Under the pieces are notes generated by a model, which did no database searches, was not told where the DNA came from, and saw nothing but the letters and a program-made list of their open reading frames with translations. A program made the translations under genes and the position numbers. Source: Bacteriovoracaceae bacterium (lineage in GTDB: Bacteria > Bdellovibrionota > Bacteriovoracia > Bacteriovoracales > Bacteriovoracaceae). Taken from it: a DNA stretch of 64,000 bases. How positions within the stretch are numbered: position 1 is the first letter of the stretch; each line of letters begins with the position of its first letter. Positions 42,851 to 51,712 of the stretch are shown piece by piece. Location: contig JAIPEG010000005.1 in NCBI GenBank assembly GCA_021737405.1, positions 62,001 to 126,000 on the forward strand, in the 5' to 3' direction.

Positions 42851-44529
42851 AGTTCAACTTTGGAAATCAATAAATCATTGAAAACCAAATGGTTCACAAC
42901 AGAATGATTAAGGAAGTGAAGTGCATCCTCAGGTGATTCTACGATAGGTTCCCCCATAATATTAAGACTCGTATTAAGAAGAATGGGCAACATTCCTTTT
43001 TCTTGGCAAGTTTTAATTAATTTATGAAATGCAGGGTTTTGCTGACTCATAACAGTTTGCATACGGCATGTTTTATCGACGTGAGAAACTTCTTTTAAAA
43101 GTTCGTAATATTGACTACGAATAGGAGTCGCAAAAGACATAAATGGGTTTTGAAAGCCTTCCTCAACGTCAAAATATTCATGACTCTCTTCCCACAGTAC
43201 ACTTGCCCCATAGGGTCTAAAGTTTTCCCGAAATTTAATGGTTTGATTCAACTGATCTTTCAAACCTGGCCTATCAGGACGGGCCAAAAGACTTCGATGA
43301 CCAAGGGATCGAGGTCCACACTCGCTTCTTCCCTGAAACCAAGCAATGACTTCCCCCTTCTTTAGTAAGGAGACAACCAAATGGAGATCTTTAAGCGGTA
43401 CCGTATAAAAGTCCTTAAAAAAGAGGTGAGCCTCATTACCATAATTCCACCCAAAAGCCGAAGTTTGCAATTCATACGGAATTTTTTTGGGGGTTATATT
43501 TTTGTCTAAAAACGCCTTACCAAAAGCTAGGCCCAAACTTATCCCCTCATCTCCTGGATTAGGTGGAATATAAATATCTGGAAAGACTTTTTTCTGATAG
43601 GCTTTAAAATTGGCAGTGCAATTAAGGGCACACCCTCCCGTAAAAACCAAGGGAAGATGATTTAAAGATCTCGCGGTGATCTTTTCAAATACTCTCATAA
43701 GATTTACTTCAAATGCCTCTTGAACAGTAGCCGCCTCATCTTGCCAATAAGATTGATTCCCGTTTTTTTGCCAAATACCTTTATCTTGTCCAGTAAAGCC
43801 TTTCGTCCAATCGATATTTCTTTGTAAGGTGACATGGTCTTGATTCTTAAACGATGAATGACCAAAGGAAGCCAACCCCATCACTTTACCAGAACTTAGA
43901 TTATCATTAAATATTAACTGAGCGACCTTTTCATAATAGGAACCAATACCATTACTAAACTTTTTCGATGAGTCAGAGTAATTTTCATAAACAAGTTCCT
44001 CTTGAAAGAGGGGTGTTAAATGATGTCCATCCCACTCATATAGACTTGTATGCTCAATACTATTGTCGGCAAAAGTCTTCAAACCATATTCTTTAAACTG
44101 GCTAGATTCATATTCTTTTAAAGAGCTTCCTCCCCCATCCATGACCAGTATCAATGCCTTTTCAAAGGGCATGAGGGCAAGTGAGCTAAAAGCGTGAGCA
44201 AGATGATGAGGAATGAATAAGATATTTTCATTGAATTTGGAGCAAAATAAATCTAATTTTTTATTTTTAAGAAGTTCATAGAACATTCCCTTCTTCTGAT
44301 AAAGATCCTCCACAAACCGTGGAGTTGTGATATCTCTATTTTCAGCGATACCTTCATAATCCGATGGGCACGCCTTGATCTTTTTTAAGGCGATCTCAGG
44401 CCACTGTCCAGACCATTTCTTTCGACTAAGCCGCTCCGATAGTAAAGTGGTCCACTGATACTGATCCCCTAGAGTCAGCTCAGTAATATTACTATTATAA
44501 ATGGTTTTACCTAGTCCAAGATATTTCAT
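42847..44529 (-). CDS. NodU/CmcH-family O-carbamoyltransferase
   Basis: 560 residues. The N-terminal Kae1/TobZ-like domain has HHLAHAFSSLALMPFEKALILVMDGGGSS with the metal-binding His pair, and TGGCALNCTAN. The C-terminal YrdC-like portion carries GRSECGPRSLGHRSLLARP and KFRENFRPYGASVL. These enzymes transfer a carbamoyl group from carbamoyl phosphate to a sugar or antibiotic hydroxyl. Flanking GT4 genes suggest carbamoylation of the glycan made here. Its start directly follows the stop of the upstream nucleotidyltransferase-like gene. Confidence 0.93.
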   Translation of the reverse strand: MKYLGLGKTIYNSNITELTLGDQYQWTTLLSERLSRKKWSGQWPEIALKKIKACPSDYEGIAENRDITTPRFVEDLYQKKGMFYELLKNKKLDLFCSKFNENILFIPHHLAHAFSSLALMPFEKALILVMDGGGSSLKEYESSQFKEYGLKTFADNSIEHTSLYEWDGHHLTPLFQEELVYENYSDSSKKFSNGIGSYYEKVAQLIFNDNLSSGKVMGLASFGHSSFKNQDHVTLQRNIDWTKGFTGQDKGIWQKNGNQSYWQDEAATVQEAFEVNLMRVFEKITARSLNHLPLVFTGGCALNCTANFKAYQKKVFPDIYIPPNPGDEGISLGLAFGKAFLDKNITPKKIPYELQTSAFGWNYGNEAHLFFKDFYTVPLKDLHLVVSLLKKGEVIAWFQGRSECGPRSLGHRSLLARPDRPGLKDQLNQTIKFRENFRPYGASVLWEESHEYFDVEEGFQNPFMSFATPIRSQYYELLKEVSHVDKTCRMQTVMSQQNPAFHKLIKTCQEKGMLPILLNTSLNIMGEPIVESPEDALHFLNHSVVNHLVFNDLLISKVEL

Positions 44530-45555
44530 TTAATTTTTATCTACCTTTTCAGAAGGCCGCTGACCTTCACTAAGCTTCCTTAAGCCATTTAAGATTGACT
44601 CATCGACATTGTCCAATCTACTGACACAATTAATTAAATTTTCAGTATGAATAAAGAAGTTAATATCAACACCTGAGTGCATCCACTGGCCATAGAGCCC
44701 CCAAATCTCCCACTTTATCTGACAATCAAAAAGTTTTCTATATATTTTGGGCTGCTCTTTCAAGTTGTCCAAGTCATCTTCAAAACCATTAAAAAGTAGG
44801 GCAGGCCCTATCCAAATCTGGGGATAACAGCATAGGAGAAAAACTCTTAAATGAGGGTGATCCAAATAGAACTGATTAAGACCAACATTATCTTTAAAAT
44901 TTATTCTAAAGAATGTCTCAAAAAAATGATCGATTCGCTCATTTGCTTTAATGAAGTCACAAAAAAGGTGGGACTTAAGAATTTTTAATACATCTCTCCA
45001 ATCTTTAGTGATTTTATTTGCCTCATCAATTTCTAATAGAGAAAGGAAACGATTGATTTTTTTCTCACGACTTAAGAAGTGCCCTTTCATCTTATGCAGA
45101 TCATTTTTCAACCAATTTAGTGAAAAAACGACTTTTTCGATATTTGTAATTTTTTTCTGAAAATTATAGTCAATCTTTTGCAAGAGGATTGGGTCCCTCG
45201 ATAACTCGATAGGATTTGCAAATTTTAAAAAATCATGAAGTCCTTGTTGATCGTAATAAGCGATTTCTCCAAGGTGAGGAAAGAGAACTTTAAATTTACC
45301 AAGAGTTCTTTCTATTTTTTGAATAGAGGAGCGATCGAATTTTTCATTAAAGTAATAGGTTAGGTCGATATCACTATGACCAAAGACAATGTCCTTGAAG
45401 AAAAGACTATTTCGAAACCAAATTTGCCCCTTTTCATTACCTAGCCACTTTTTAAAAAGCCAAAAGGGTGTCACATAGAAGAAATCACATATGGGTGCTG
45501 GTAAGAAGTTACCTAGTTTGATAATAGACCACTGGAATATACCCAATCTCTCCAT
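44530..45555 (-). CDS. Nucleotidyltransferase-fold protein, unassigned
   Basis: 341 residues. SLFFKDIVFGHSDIDLTYYF contains the G-x-SD-x-D block of the DNA polymerase beta-like nucleotidyltransferase fold, here near residue 60. The remaining 270 residues are helical and match nothing I know. It lies between an unrecognised gene and the carbamoyltransferase gene, with almost no spacing. It might transfer a nucleotide to a sugar, lipid or peptide, or be a regulatory member. Confidence 0.6.
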   Translation of the reverse strand: MERLGIFQWSIIKLGNFLPAPICDFFYVTPFWLFKKWLGNEKGQIWFRNSLFFKDIVFGHSDIDLTYYFNEKFDRSSIQKIERTLGKFKVLFPHLGEIAYYDQQGLHDFLKFANPIELSRDPILLQKIDYNFQKKITNIEKVVFSLNWLKNDLHKMKGHFLSREKKINRFLSLLEIDEANKITKDWRDVLKILKSHLFCDFIKANERIDHFFETFFRINFKDNVGLNQFYLDHPHLRVFLLCCYPQIWIGPALLFNGFEDDLDNLKEQPKIYRKLFDCQIKWEIWGLYGQWMHSGVDINFFIHTENLINCVSRLDNVDESILNGLRKLSEGQRPSEKVDKN

Positions 45556-45565
45556 TTATGAGTTC

Positions 45566-46588
45566 CTATCTTGGTCCATTTTTACTTAAGAACATGGCCC
45601 GTCCTAAATCACGGCTTAATTGCATTAAATCTTTTGAATAATAAAAAACCTTGAAATAATCCTCAAGATCACGATTTAATGATGGTTCTTCTTGAAAGAG
45701 AGAACCTTTTGGAAACTCAAGTTCTTCAAAGAGCCTCTTCCTTATGTCTTCTTGCCAATTTTTAACTTCAAAGGGCGAGAGAGTCATTCCATGATTTGGA
45801 CTTAGCCGAATAATATTATCAATATTTGTTTCAACATTTTCAATAGCAGGACTTTTCCATCCACTTCTTAGAAAGTTATGAACAACACTTGAGTCAGAAC
45901 AAAATAATTTCTGTGGATTAGCATTTATAAACACAGATTCTCGCTCATTTAAATGACCTAACTGAGAGTAATTAATAACTCTGACATCACCCTTAAATAT
46001 ATCTTTTAAAGGTTCAAGGGACTCTGCTCTGTCATAGTCAAGATAATCCTCTCCCCTCATTTGATTATAAAACGGAAGAATTGATAAAGAGCGAGTATCA
46101 TTTTTAAACTTAAGGACTAAGCTTTGCAATAAATCACTATCCTGGAGTTCATGTAAGTTTAAAATTAAGACTAAATCCTTTTTATCAAAACCTTTCTTAC
46201 CGATGGTTACAGTTTTATATAGGAGAACTGACTCACACCATGTTTTTGGAATTATAAAGGCGAGATCCTCATGAATAAATATCTTTGAATGGAATCCGCT
46301 AGGTTCTGGAAATCTTTGAAAGAACCTTAATAAAAGTACAACTCCGTCCCTAAATAAGACGTGACTAAAAGAATTTAGATTTTTCAGTTCTTTTACTTCA
46401 AAAGAAAACAGAGGTCTTAATCTTGAAAAGTAAGGACGAGAGTGCGGTGATAAAAACTCTAAATACTTCTCATCAAGAGTATCTTCTTTATTCCAGTTCT
46501 CACGACGATTAAAGAGATTGGTTTCTTCATTGGCCTCATCGCCATAGAAAGTCAGCTCATCTAATAAGGGATTTATAACTTTACTCAT
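45566..46588 (-). CDS. Unrecognised protein of the glycan operon
   Basis: I start it at ATG 46588, which overlaps the upstream GT4 gene by 8 bases. The frame is open further (to 46771), but only as read-through of that gene. The 340-residue protein is rich in aromatic and charged residues, with no signal peptide or membrane helix. The segment FSCDS-like at LFCSDSSVVHNFLRSGWKSP and the final DYFKVFYYSKDLM are features without known match. Its position suggests a cytoplasmic role in building the cluster product. Confidence 0.6.
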   Translation of the reverse strand: MSKVINPLLDELTFYGDEANEETNLFNRRENWNKEDTLDEKYLEFLSPHSRPYFSRLRPLFSFEVKELKNLNSFSHVLFRDGVVLLLRFFQRFPEPSGFHSKIFIHEDLAFIIPKTWCESVLLYKTVTIGKKGFDKKDLVLILNLHELQDSDLLQSLVLKFKNDTRSLSILPFYNQMRGEDYLDYDRAESLEPLKDIFKGDVRVINYSQLGHLNERESVFINANPQKLFCSDSSVVHNFLRSGWKSPAIENVETNIDNIIRLSPNHGMTLSPFEVKNWQEDIRKRLFEELEFPKGSLFQEEPSLNRDLEDYFKVFYYSKDLMQLSRDLGRAMFLSKNGPR

Positions 46589-47906
46589 TTTCAAAAACCT
46601 CTTTATAAGCCGTCCAGTATGGATGATATAAGTCTTTATAAAATAGACTATAGTTTCCACCAGGACCCCGAAAAGGTGCTCTTGGGTTATTTTCAAATAG
46701 AGAGCAAAGTTTAAAGAACTTCTCATTAAATCCCGAAAACTCAGTAATTTCACGCTTACAAAGACTTTCAATTTGTTTAGAAATTTCAGTTATTCCGAGA
46801 TTATTGTGAGAATTTTTTGAAAGTGCCCTTCTGTCTGTCCCCATTGATAATGTGGCCATTGCCTTAACGGCCATGGCCTTTTGAGGCTTATGTCGTTGCT
46901 CGCCCGGCTCAACAGGGACAAGTCCAATAAAACTGGGCGAATAAGATTTAAAAGAGCTATAACCACCCCAGTCGGTCAAAACACAGGGAAGTCCACAGGA
47001 TAGAGCTTCGGCGGGGGCCATTCCATAATCCTCATCATTATGACAACTAAGAGAAGTAAAGACATCAGAAGCACAATATGTACCAAGTAAATCTTCCTGA
47101 GAGAGGTTTCCTAGATAAACGATCTTCCCTGCTTCAACCAGGCCAAAAAGATCCCTTAAACATTCTTCCCAGTGAAAGAAAAAAGTTCCATCTAATGCTT
47201 CCTTACCCAGATAGGGAATTCCTAAGTCATCCATAGGTCCACTTAGAATAAGCTTAGCCTTTGAATCAAAATTTTTAGAATAGGCAGAAAAAGTATAAAT
47301 TAAGTCGATAATATTTTTTTGATAACTCAGCCTTCCACTATAGTAGAAAATAGTTTCACCATCTTTGAAGTTATACTTTTTTCGATAGGTTTGACGAATT
47401 TCGGATGAAAAGAAGAAGGACGTTTCATTTACAGGAAAGGCCATCACTGAAACATTTTCATCTGTTGCGCTTTTAAGCAGTGATTTAACCAAATCTCTTT
47501 GTTTGTGAGATGCCGCAACGAAATGTAATTTTAGTTTATTTCCCGTTTTTCTGATTTCTTCTTCGACGCCACCCCACATAGGAGCATGCAATATAAAATC
47601 ACCAAAAAGGTGAATAACAAATGGAGGACATTCATTCTTTGCACAATTATTTAATAAGAATTTAATAAGACCATAAGGATGAGGGTAATGATCGAGCCAA
47701 ACGACAAGGTCAAACTCCCCCTCTAGAATCCGTTTTCCCAAATCATGAGATTCTAAATGACCTGCTTGAGAGCTATAGACTAAAGTTTCGACTTCATGTC
47801 CTTCTCTTTCACAAGAGTTAGTATATGCCTGCTCCAAATTGCTGGTAATACTCTGGCAACTTCTCCAAAAGGAGGAGTCCTTTTTTTTGACAAGAGCTAA
47901 CTTCAT
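46581..47906 (-). CDS. GT4-family glycosyltransferase (first in operon)
   Basis: 441 residues, the promoter-proximal gene of the 47906-41453 operon. The GT-B features are IFYYSGRLSYQKNIIDLI, KAKLILSGPMDDLG and DEDYGMAPAEALSCGLPCVLTDWGG. The N-terminal domain holds FDLVVWLDHYPHPYG and FVIHLFGDF, plausible acceptor-side loops. A C-terminal tail of about 60 residues ends in YKDLYHPYWTAYKEV. Sugar specificity is unknown. Confidence 0.88.
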   Translation of the reverse strand: MKLALVKKKDSSFWRSCQSITSNLEQAYTNSCEREGHEVETLVYSSQAGHLESHDLGKRILEGEFDLVVWLDHYPHPYGLIKFLLNNCAKNECPPFVIHLFGDFILHAPMWGGVEEEIRKTGNKLKLHFVAASHKQRDLVKSLLKSATDENVSVMAFPVNETSFFFSSEIRQTYRKKYNFKDGETIFYYSGRLSYQKNIIDLIYTFSAYSKNFDSKAKLILSGPMDDLGIPYLGKEALDGTFFFHWEECLRDLFGLVEAGKIVYLGNLSQEDLLGTYCASDVFTSLSCHNDEDYGMAPAEALSCGLPCVLTDWGGYSSFKSYSPSFIGLVPVEPGEQRHKPQKAMAVKAMATLSMGTDRRALSKNSHNNLGITEISKQIESLCKREITEFSGFNEKFFKLCSLFENNPRAPFRGPGGNYSLFYKDLYHPYWTAYKEVFENE

Positions 47907-47951
47907 AATTGATTGGCCCCAAACAAGGAAGTTTATTTTGATGACTTCTAT

Positions 47952-47961
47952 ATGATATCAT
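47952..47961. promoter_or_regulatory. Palindrome between divergent cluster genes
   Basis: ATGATATCAT is a perfect 10-base palindrome in the 97-base gap between the GT4 operon (minus) and the S24/S26-exporter operon (plus). It could be a shared operator or a chance AT-rich palindrome. Confidence 0.25.
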
Positions 47962-48003
47962 GGGTTTAGAACCTAACCAATTACCTAATGATGGAATATT
48001 CAA

Positions 48004-48378
48004 ATGGCCCAAAAAGGCTCAAAAGACTTTGATATAGAGGTTTTGAAGCAAAAAATTGCTTCAGGTCGTGACCATACTTTAACAGTAGTAAGCGACTCTA
48101 TGATTCCCCTCATTGCCGTTGGGGAAAGCATTACTGTAGGCCCCATTGAAAATGTGGCAACTCTAAAGGTCTTCGATATTGTCCTTTTTTTCCAAGGAGC
48201 CCGCTTAAATGTCCATTACTTGACTAGAATAGACCATGAGCAAGGTCAATACATCACCAGATCCCTGAAAAATCCTCATGAACAGGACTATCCGCTCAAG
48301 CGAAGTGATATTTTAGGAGTCATAACAAATAAAAAACTAAGCATTTGGCACAAGATAAAAATTCTTCTGTTAAGCTAA
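48004..48378 (+). CDS. S24/S26-fold mini-peptidase (second copy)
   Basis: 124 residues. The nucleophile block is TVVSDSMIPLIAVGESITVG with Ser32. The position that usually carries the catalytic Lys or His (K/H-R-I) reads LTRI. The C-terminal KLSIWHKIKILLL is a basic amphipathic helix like that of the copy at 39309. The exporter permease gene starts 7 bases after its stop, so it is likely cotranscribed with the ABC exporter. It may process a leader before or during export. Confidence 0.75.
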   Translation: MAQKGSKDFDIEVLKQKIASGRDHTLTVVSDSMIPLIAVGESITVGPIENVATLKVFDIVLFFQGARLNVHYLTRIDHEQGQYITRSLKNPHEQDYPLKRSDILGVITNKKLSIWHKIKILLLS

Positions 48379-48385
48379 ATATAAT

Positions 48386-49144
48386 ATGAAAATCTTTTTA
48401 CGCCAGCTCATTTCCTTAACCTTTGCCAATATGAAGGCCCGCTATCGAAAAACCATCGCGGGTTTTATATGGGTCATTCTTAATCCAATTATTCTTTATT
48501 CTGTTCAGAGTGTGGTCTTTAGAAAAATTCTAAGAATTGATGTACCAGATTATGCCCTCTTTCTCATGGGAGGCCTTCTTCCCTGGATATTTATAACGAA
48601 CACTTTAGAGATGAGTATTCCCTACCTTTACAATTCTCATAATCTCTTAAGAGGCTTCAGAATAAATCCATTTCTCTTGATACTTTGCCAAGTCTTAGAT
48701 AATTTCTTTAATTTTATCGTAGCCTTTCTTGTTATCCTTATTCCGGTTACATTATTTTCAACTTACACTCATTCAGCCTTTTACTTATTACCCTTACCAA
48801 TACTTGTTCTTCTAATAGGGATTGCTTCTATTTCATCTCTAGCAAGCTTAATGAACGTTTTTTATAGAGACACAAAATTTGTTCTAACTTTTGTTTTAAA
48901 CATCATGTACTTCATTACCCCTATTTTTTACCCTGTCGAATTTGTTCCTGAAAAATACCGCTGGGTAATTGATCTAAACCCCCTATTCTATCTTATTGAA
49001 GCCTTTAGAAATGCAGTGTATGGCTACTCACCAGAACTCTTTTGGCCGGCACTTGCAAAGGCAGCCCTCGTTTCGACAGGCCTAGCAGTAATATCTTATC
49101 TCTATTGGAGTCGCAGGAAAAATGACCTCTATTACTACATCTAA
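48386..49144 (+). CDS. Wzm/TagG-type ABC exporter permease
   Basis: 252 residues with six transmembrane segments. The N-terminal LTFANMKARYRKTIAGFIWVILNP is the conserved cytoplasmic entry helix of polysaccharide ABC-2 permeases. LNIMYFITPIFYPVEFVPEKYRWV with LNPLFYLIEAFRNAVYG is the family signature between the last helices. It probably moves a lipid-linked glycan or glycoconjugate across the inner membrane. The ATPase gene overlaps its end by 23 bases. Confidence 0.92.
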   Translation: MKIFLRQLISLTFANMKARYRKTIAGFIWVILNPIILYSVQSVVFRKILRIDVPDYALFLMGGLLPWIFITNTLEMSIPYLYNSHNLLRGFRINPFLLILCQVLDNFFNFIVAFLVILIPVTLFSTYTHSAFYLLPLPILVLLIGIASISSLASLMNVFYRDTKFVLTFVLNIMYFITPIFYPVEFVPEKYRWVIDLNPLFYLIEAFRNAVYGYSPELFWPALAKAALVSTGLAVISYLYWSRRKNDLYYYI

Positions 49145-49922
49145 GACTCCTATTCTAAAAGTAGAAAACCTCTACCTCTCTTTTGATTTAGATCTTCAAA
49201 AGGGACACACCATTAGGGATATCTTTGTAAATCTTATCTCGCATCCGGTTCACTCACTACTTGGAAGAAAAGAGGTTCATAGAGTTCTAGAGGATATAAG
49301 CTTTGAGTTAAATATTGGCGAGAAAGTCGCCATCATCGGAGAAAATGGCTCCGGAAAAACAAGTCTTTGTCGATGTGTTGCTGGCATGATTATGCCGCAG
49401 CAAGGGGAGATAAAAACAAACGGGGTTATTCAAGCTGTATTCTCAACGGCCAGTGCTATTCACTTCTCCCTAACAGGAAGAGAAAATGCCTTCCTCTTAG
49501 GTGAGTTAATATTCCCAAAACTTAGTAAGACAGAATTAAAGGACGCTATTGAGGACGCTCTCGATTTTTCAGAACTAGGAAAATTTCTTGAAGCACCATT
49601 TTTTACTTATTCTCGTGGAATGCAAGCACGTTTATTTTTATCAGTCGTAACCGCCCGACCTACGGAGCTTTTAATCTTAGATGAAGTCTATGATGGCGCA
49701 GATGAATTTTTCCAAATGAAGATGCAAAATCGCATGAACAAAGTCATCGAAAAATCAGGTGCTGTTCTTTTCATCTCTCACAATGCCGAGCTTGTTAATG
49801 AAATATGTAATCGAGCTATTGTTCTTGATAAAAGAAAAATTATTTACGATGGTAAGAACGTCGCAAAAGGCATTGCTCTTTATAAGTCCCTCCATGTTGG
49901 AGGCTACAAAACTGGCCAGTAA
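49122..49922 (+). CDS. Wzt/TagH-type ABC exporter ATPase
   Basis: 266 residues. Walker A is GENGSGKTSL, the signature is the glycan-type YSRGMQARLF, and Walker B is ELLILDEVYDGADEFF. The N-terminal LYLSFDLDLQKGHTIRDIFVNL stretch is typical of polysaccharide exporters. It lacks the C-terminal carbohydrate-binding domain of O-antigen Wzt, so it resembles KpsT-like short forms. It is coupled to the permease by gene overlap. Confidence 0.9.
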   Translation: MTSITTSKTPILKVENLYLSFDLDLQKGHTIRDIFVNLISHPVHSLLGRKEVHRVLEDISFELNIGEKVAIIGENGSGKTSLCRCVAGMIMPQQGEIKTNGVIQAVFSTASAIHFSLTGRENAFLLGELIFPKLSKTELKDAIEDALDFSELGKFLEAPFFTYSRGMQARLFLSVVTARPTELLILDEVYDGADEFFQMKMQNRMNKVIEKSGAVLFISHNAELVNEICNRAIVLDKRKIIYDGKNVAKGIALYKSLHVGGYKTGQ

Positions 49923-50017
49923 CTCCCTTATTATTATAAGCCACCTTAAATCATTAGTGTAAAATCAGGTACTTAGACTGGCCGTAATCATTTGTTTTTC
50001 TCTGAGTAACAAAGGGT

Positions 50018-50023
50018 TATAAT
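50018..50023 (+). promoter_or_regulatory. Consensus -10 upstream of the S74-domain gene
   Basis: TATAAT lies 43 bases before ATG 50066. The -35 region is only T-rich (TTTTTC with 17-base spacing). A well-spaced AGGAG precedes the ATG. Confidence 0.5.
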
Positions 50024-50065
50024 GAGGAGAGCTATTTATTTAAAAACGGGATAGGAGTCAGAAAC

Positions 50066-50512
50066 ATGGCGGATTCATCTGATAATACAAAGAAATTACC
50101 TTATAGTTTTGGTGGCATCAACGATTTCAATTTAGAAGAAATTGAAAATGAAGTCCTCAATGACAGTGTCTATCTCGACGTTTTCGCAGGATCTGATGTT
50201 CGTTTCAAAGAAAATGTAAAACCATTTACTGGAGGTTTACAGAATATCTTAAATCTTCAATCCTATACCTATAACTACAAGACAAAAGAATTTACTGATA
50301 AGAATTTTCCTGAAGAAGAACAACTTGGTCTAATGGCCCAGGATGTAGAGAAAGTCGCTCCGATCGCAGTAGCTACTGATGATTCAGGCTTAAAATATGT
50401 TAATTATGCACGATTGGCGCCGATGCTCATCGAATCTATAAAAGACCTTCATCATATTATCGAAGAGCAATCAAAGAAAATTTCTGAGCTTGAAAAAAAG
50501 ATCAAAAATTAA
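50066..50512 (+). CDS. Stand-alone S74 endosialidase-chaperone domain protein
   Basis: 148 residues, almost all an intramolecular-chaperone domain of the tail-spike type: GSDVRFKENVKPF with the autocleavage Ser43-Asp44 and Lys48, then SYTYNYK, EEQLGLMAQDVEKVAPIAV and LKYVNYARLAPMLIESIKDL. It ends in a coiled coil (HHIIEEQSKKISELEKKIKN). In phage and bacterial fibres this domain sits at the C-terminus, trimerises the fibre and cuts itself off. Here only about 40 residues precede it, with no fibre, signal peptide or membrane helix. It lies 30 bases before a radical SAM gene. It could act in trans on a fibre or be a substrate of the cluster. Confidence 0.88.
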   Translation: MADSSDNTKKLPYSFGGINDFNLEEIENEVLNDSVYLDVFAGSDVRFKENVKPFTGGLQNILNLQSYTYNYKTKEFTDKNFPEEEQLGLMAQDVEKVAPIAVATDDSGLKYVNYARLAPMLIESIKDLHHIIEEQSKKISELEKKIKN

Positions 50513-50542
50513 TAGGGCAAAGATTATCCGCCCACCACTCTA

Positions 50543-51694
50543 ATGATGGACCCCCTTAAGCACCATCTCATTTCTACTCGTAGAAAGGATTTGGAAAAAA
50601 ATCTTGATCAAATCAATAATGCAGGATTTGATCCTAAGAAGTTTTGCCTTATGCCTTTCGTTAATATTATCTTAGAACCAAATGGCTCAGTTGGCCTTTG
50701 CCGCCACAAGGGAACTGAGCACTCGTTAGGAAACCTTAATAATAGTACCTGGAATGAAATCTGGAATGGGCCAAAGGCAATGGCCTGGAGAGAGGAGTTC
50801 CTCGTTGGCAAGCCTCAAGAATGTCTTAAAGAGCTCAGGGATCAAAGTTGTAACCTCTGCCCAGAACTTGGGAAAATGTTTCCTGAAAACCCTAAGGCAT
50901 TTTTAAAAAAAGAAATTGAAAGGCCTCTTAGATTAACTGCTAACTTTAATGGTCAATGTAACCTTCAATGCCAAATGTGTGACGTATGGCAACTTCCAAA
51001 TGGTTTTTATACGGAGGAAAACTTTTGGAAAGATGCTCGCGAATCTCTCTTTCCCCATTTACAAGAGATCGATATGCTTTCTGGAGAACCATTTATCCAG
51101 GCAGATACCTACAAATTAATTAATGAAGTGAGCAGTGTTAATCCAAACTGTCTGTGGTCAATTACGACAAACGCTCACTGGCGTTTAAATTCAAAGGTTA
51201 AAACTCATCTCGACAAAATAAAAATAAAAAATCTAATACTCTCGATTGATAGTCTTGATGAAAATGTTTATGCAAAGATTCGCTATCCTGGAAAACTCCA
51301 GACTGTTTTAAATACAGTAGAAGATCTTAGAGAATATGAACAGGTTAGAGTTTCTGAAGGTAAAACCGCCTTAAACTTTAATCTAAATTTTGTTGTGCAA
51401 AAAGATAATTGGCGAGAAATACCGAGTGTCATTGATTACTGCTTAAAACGAAACCTACACCCATTTATCACCTTTTGTTATATACCTTCTGAGCACTCAC
51501 TTCTCAATTACAAAGAAAGTCAGCGAGTAGAATGTTTAAACTCAATGATTGGTACCTTTAATTGGGGTGAGATCTGCTTGTCTCACAGAGTGATTACACC
51601 CTTGATGCAATCTCTTCAACATGTCGACAAAGCCCAACTTCTAGCTAAAATGAAAGAAGTCAAATTAGAATATGAGGCCTTAAACGTCTTATAA
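50543..51694 (+). CDS. Twitch-type radical SAM protein (paralogue B)
   Basis: 383 residues, clearly paralogous to the protein at 38108 over the full length. The core motif is C139-x3-C143-x2-C146 (CNLQCQMC) and the SAM loop is MLSGEPF. The N-terminal auxiliary region holds C35, C53, C94, C103 and C106 (FCLMPF, GLCRHKG, QECLKEL, QSCNLCPEL), one Cys more than paralogue A. It follows the S74-domain gene by 30 bases and is probably cotranscribed with it. It likely modifies a peptide or protein. Confidence 0.88.
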   Translation: MMDPLKHHLISTRRKDLEKNLDQINNAGFDPKKFCLMPFVNIILEPNGSVGLCRHKGTEHSLGNLNNSTWNEIWNGPKAMAWREEFLVGKPQECLKELRDQSCNLCPELGKMFPENPKAFLKKEIERPLRLTANFNGQCNLQCQMCDVWQLPNGFYTEENFWKDARESLFPHLQEIDMLSGEPFIQADTYKLINEVSSVNPNCLWSITTNAHWRLNSKVKTHLDKIKIKNLILSIDSLDENVYAKIRYPGKLQTVLNTVEDLREYEQVRVSEGKTALNFNLNFVVQKDNWREIPSVIDYCLKRNLHPFITFCYIPSEHSLLNYKESQRVECLNSMIGTFNWGEICLSHRVITPLMQSLQHVDKAQLLAKMKEVKLEYEALNVL

Positions 51695-51712
51695 GTTCAG
51701 GAGTTAATCTAA

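Noticed and set aside
46589-46771. Upstream extension of the unknown protein in the GT4 operon
   Set aside because: It would translate 61 codons inside the end of the preceding GT4 gene in another frame; ATG 46588 fits the operon spacing.
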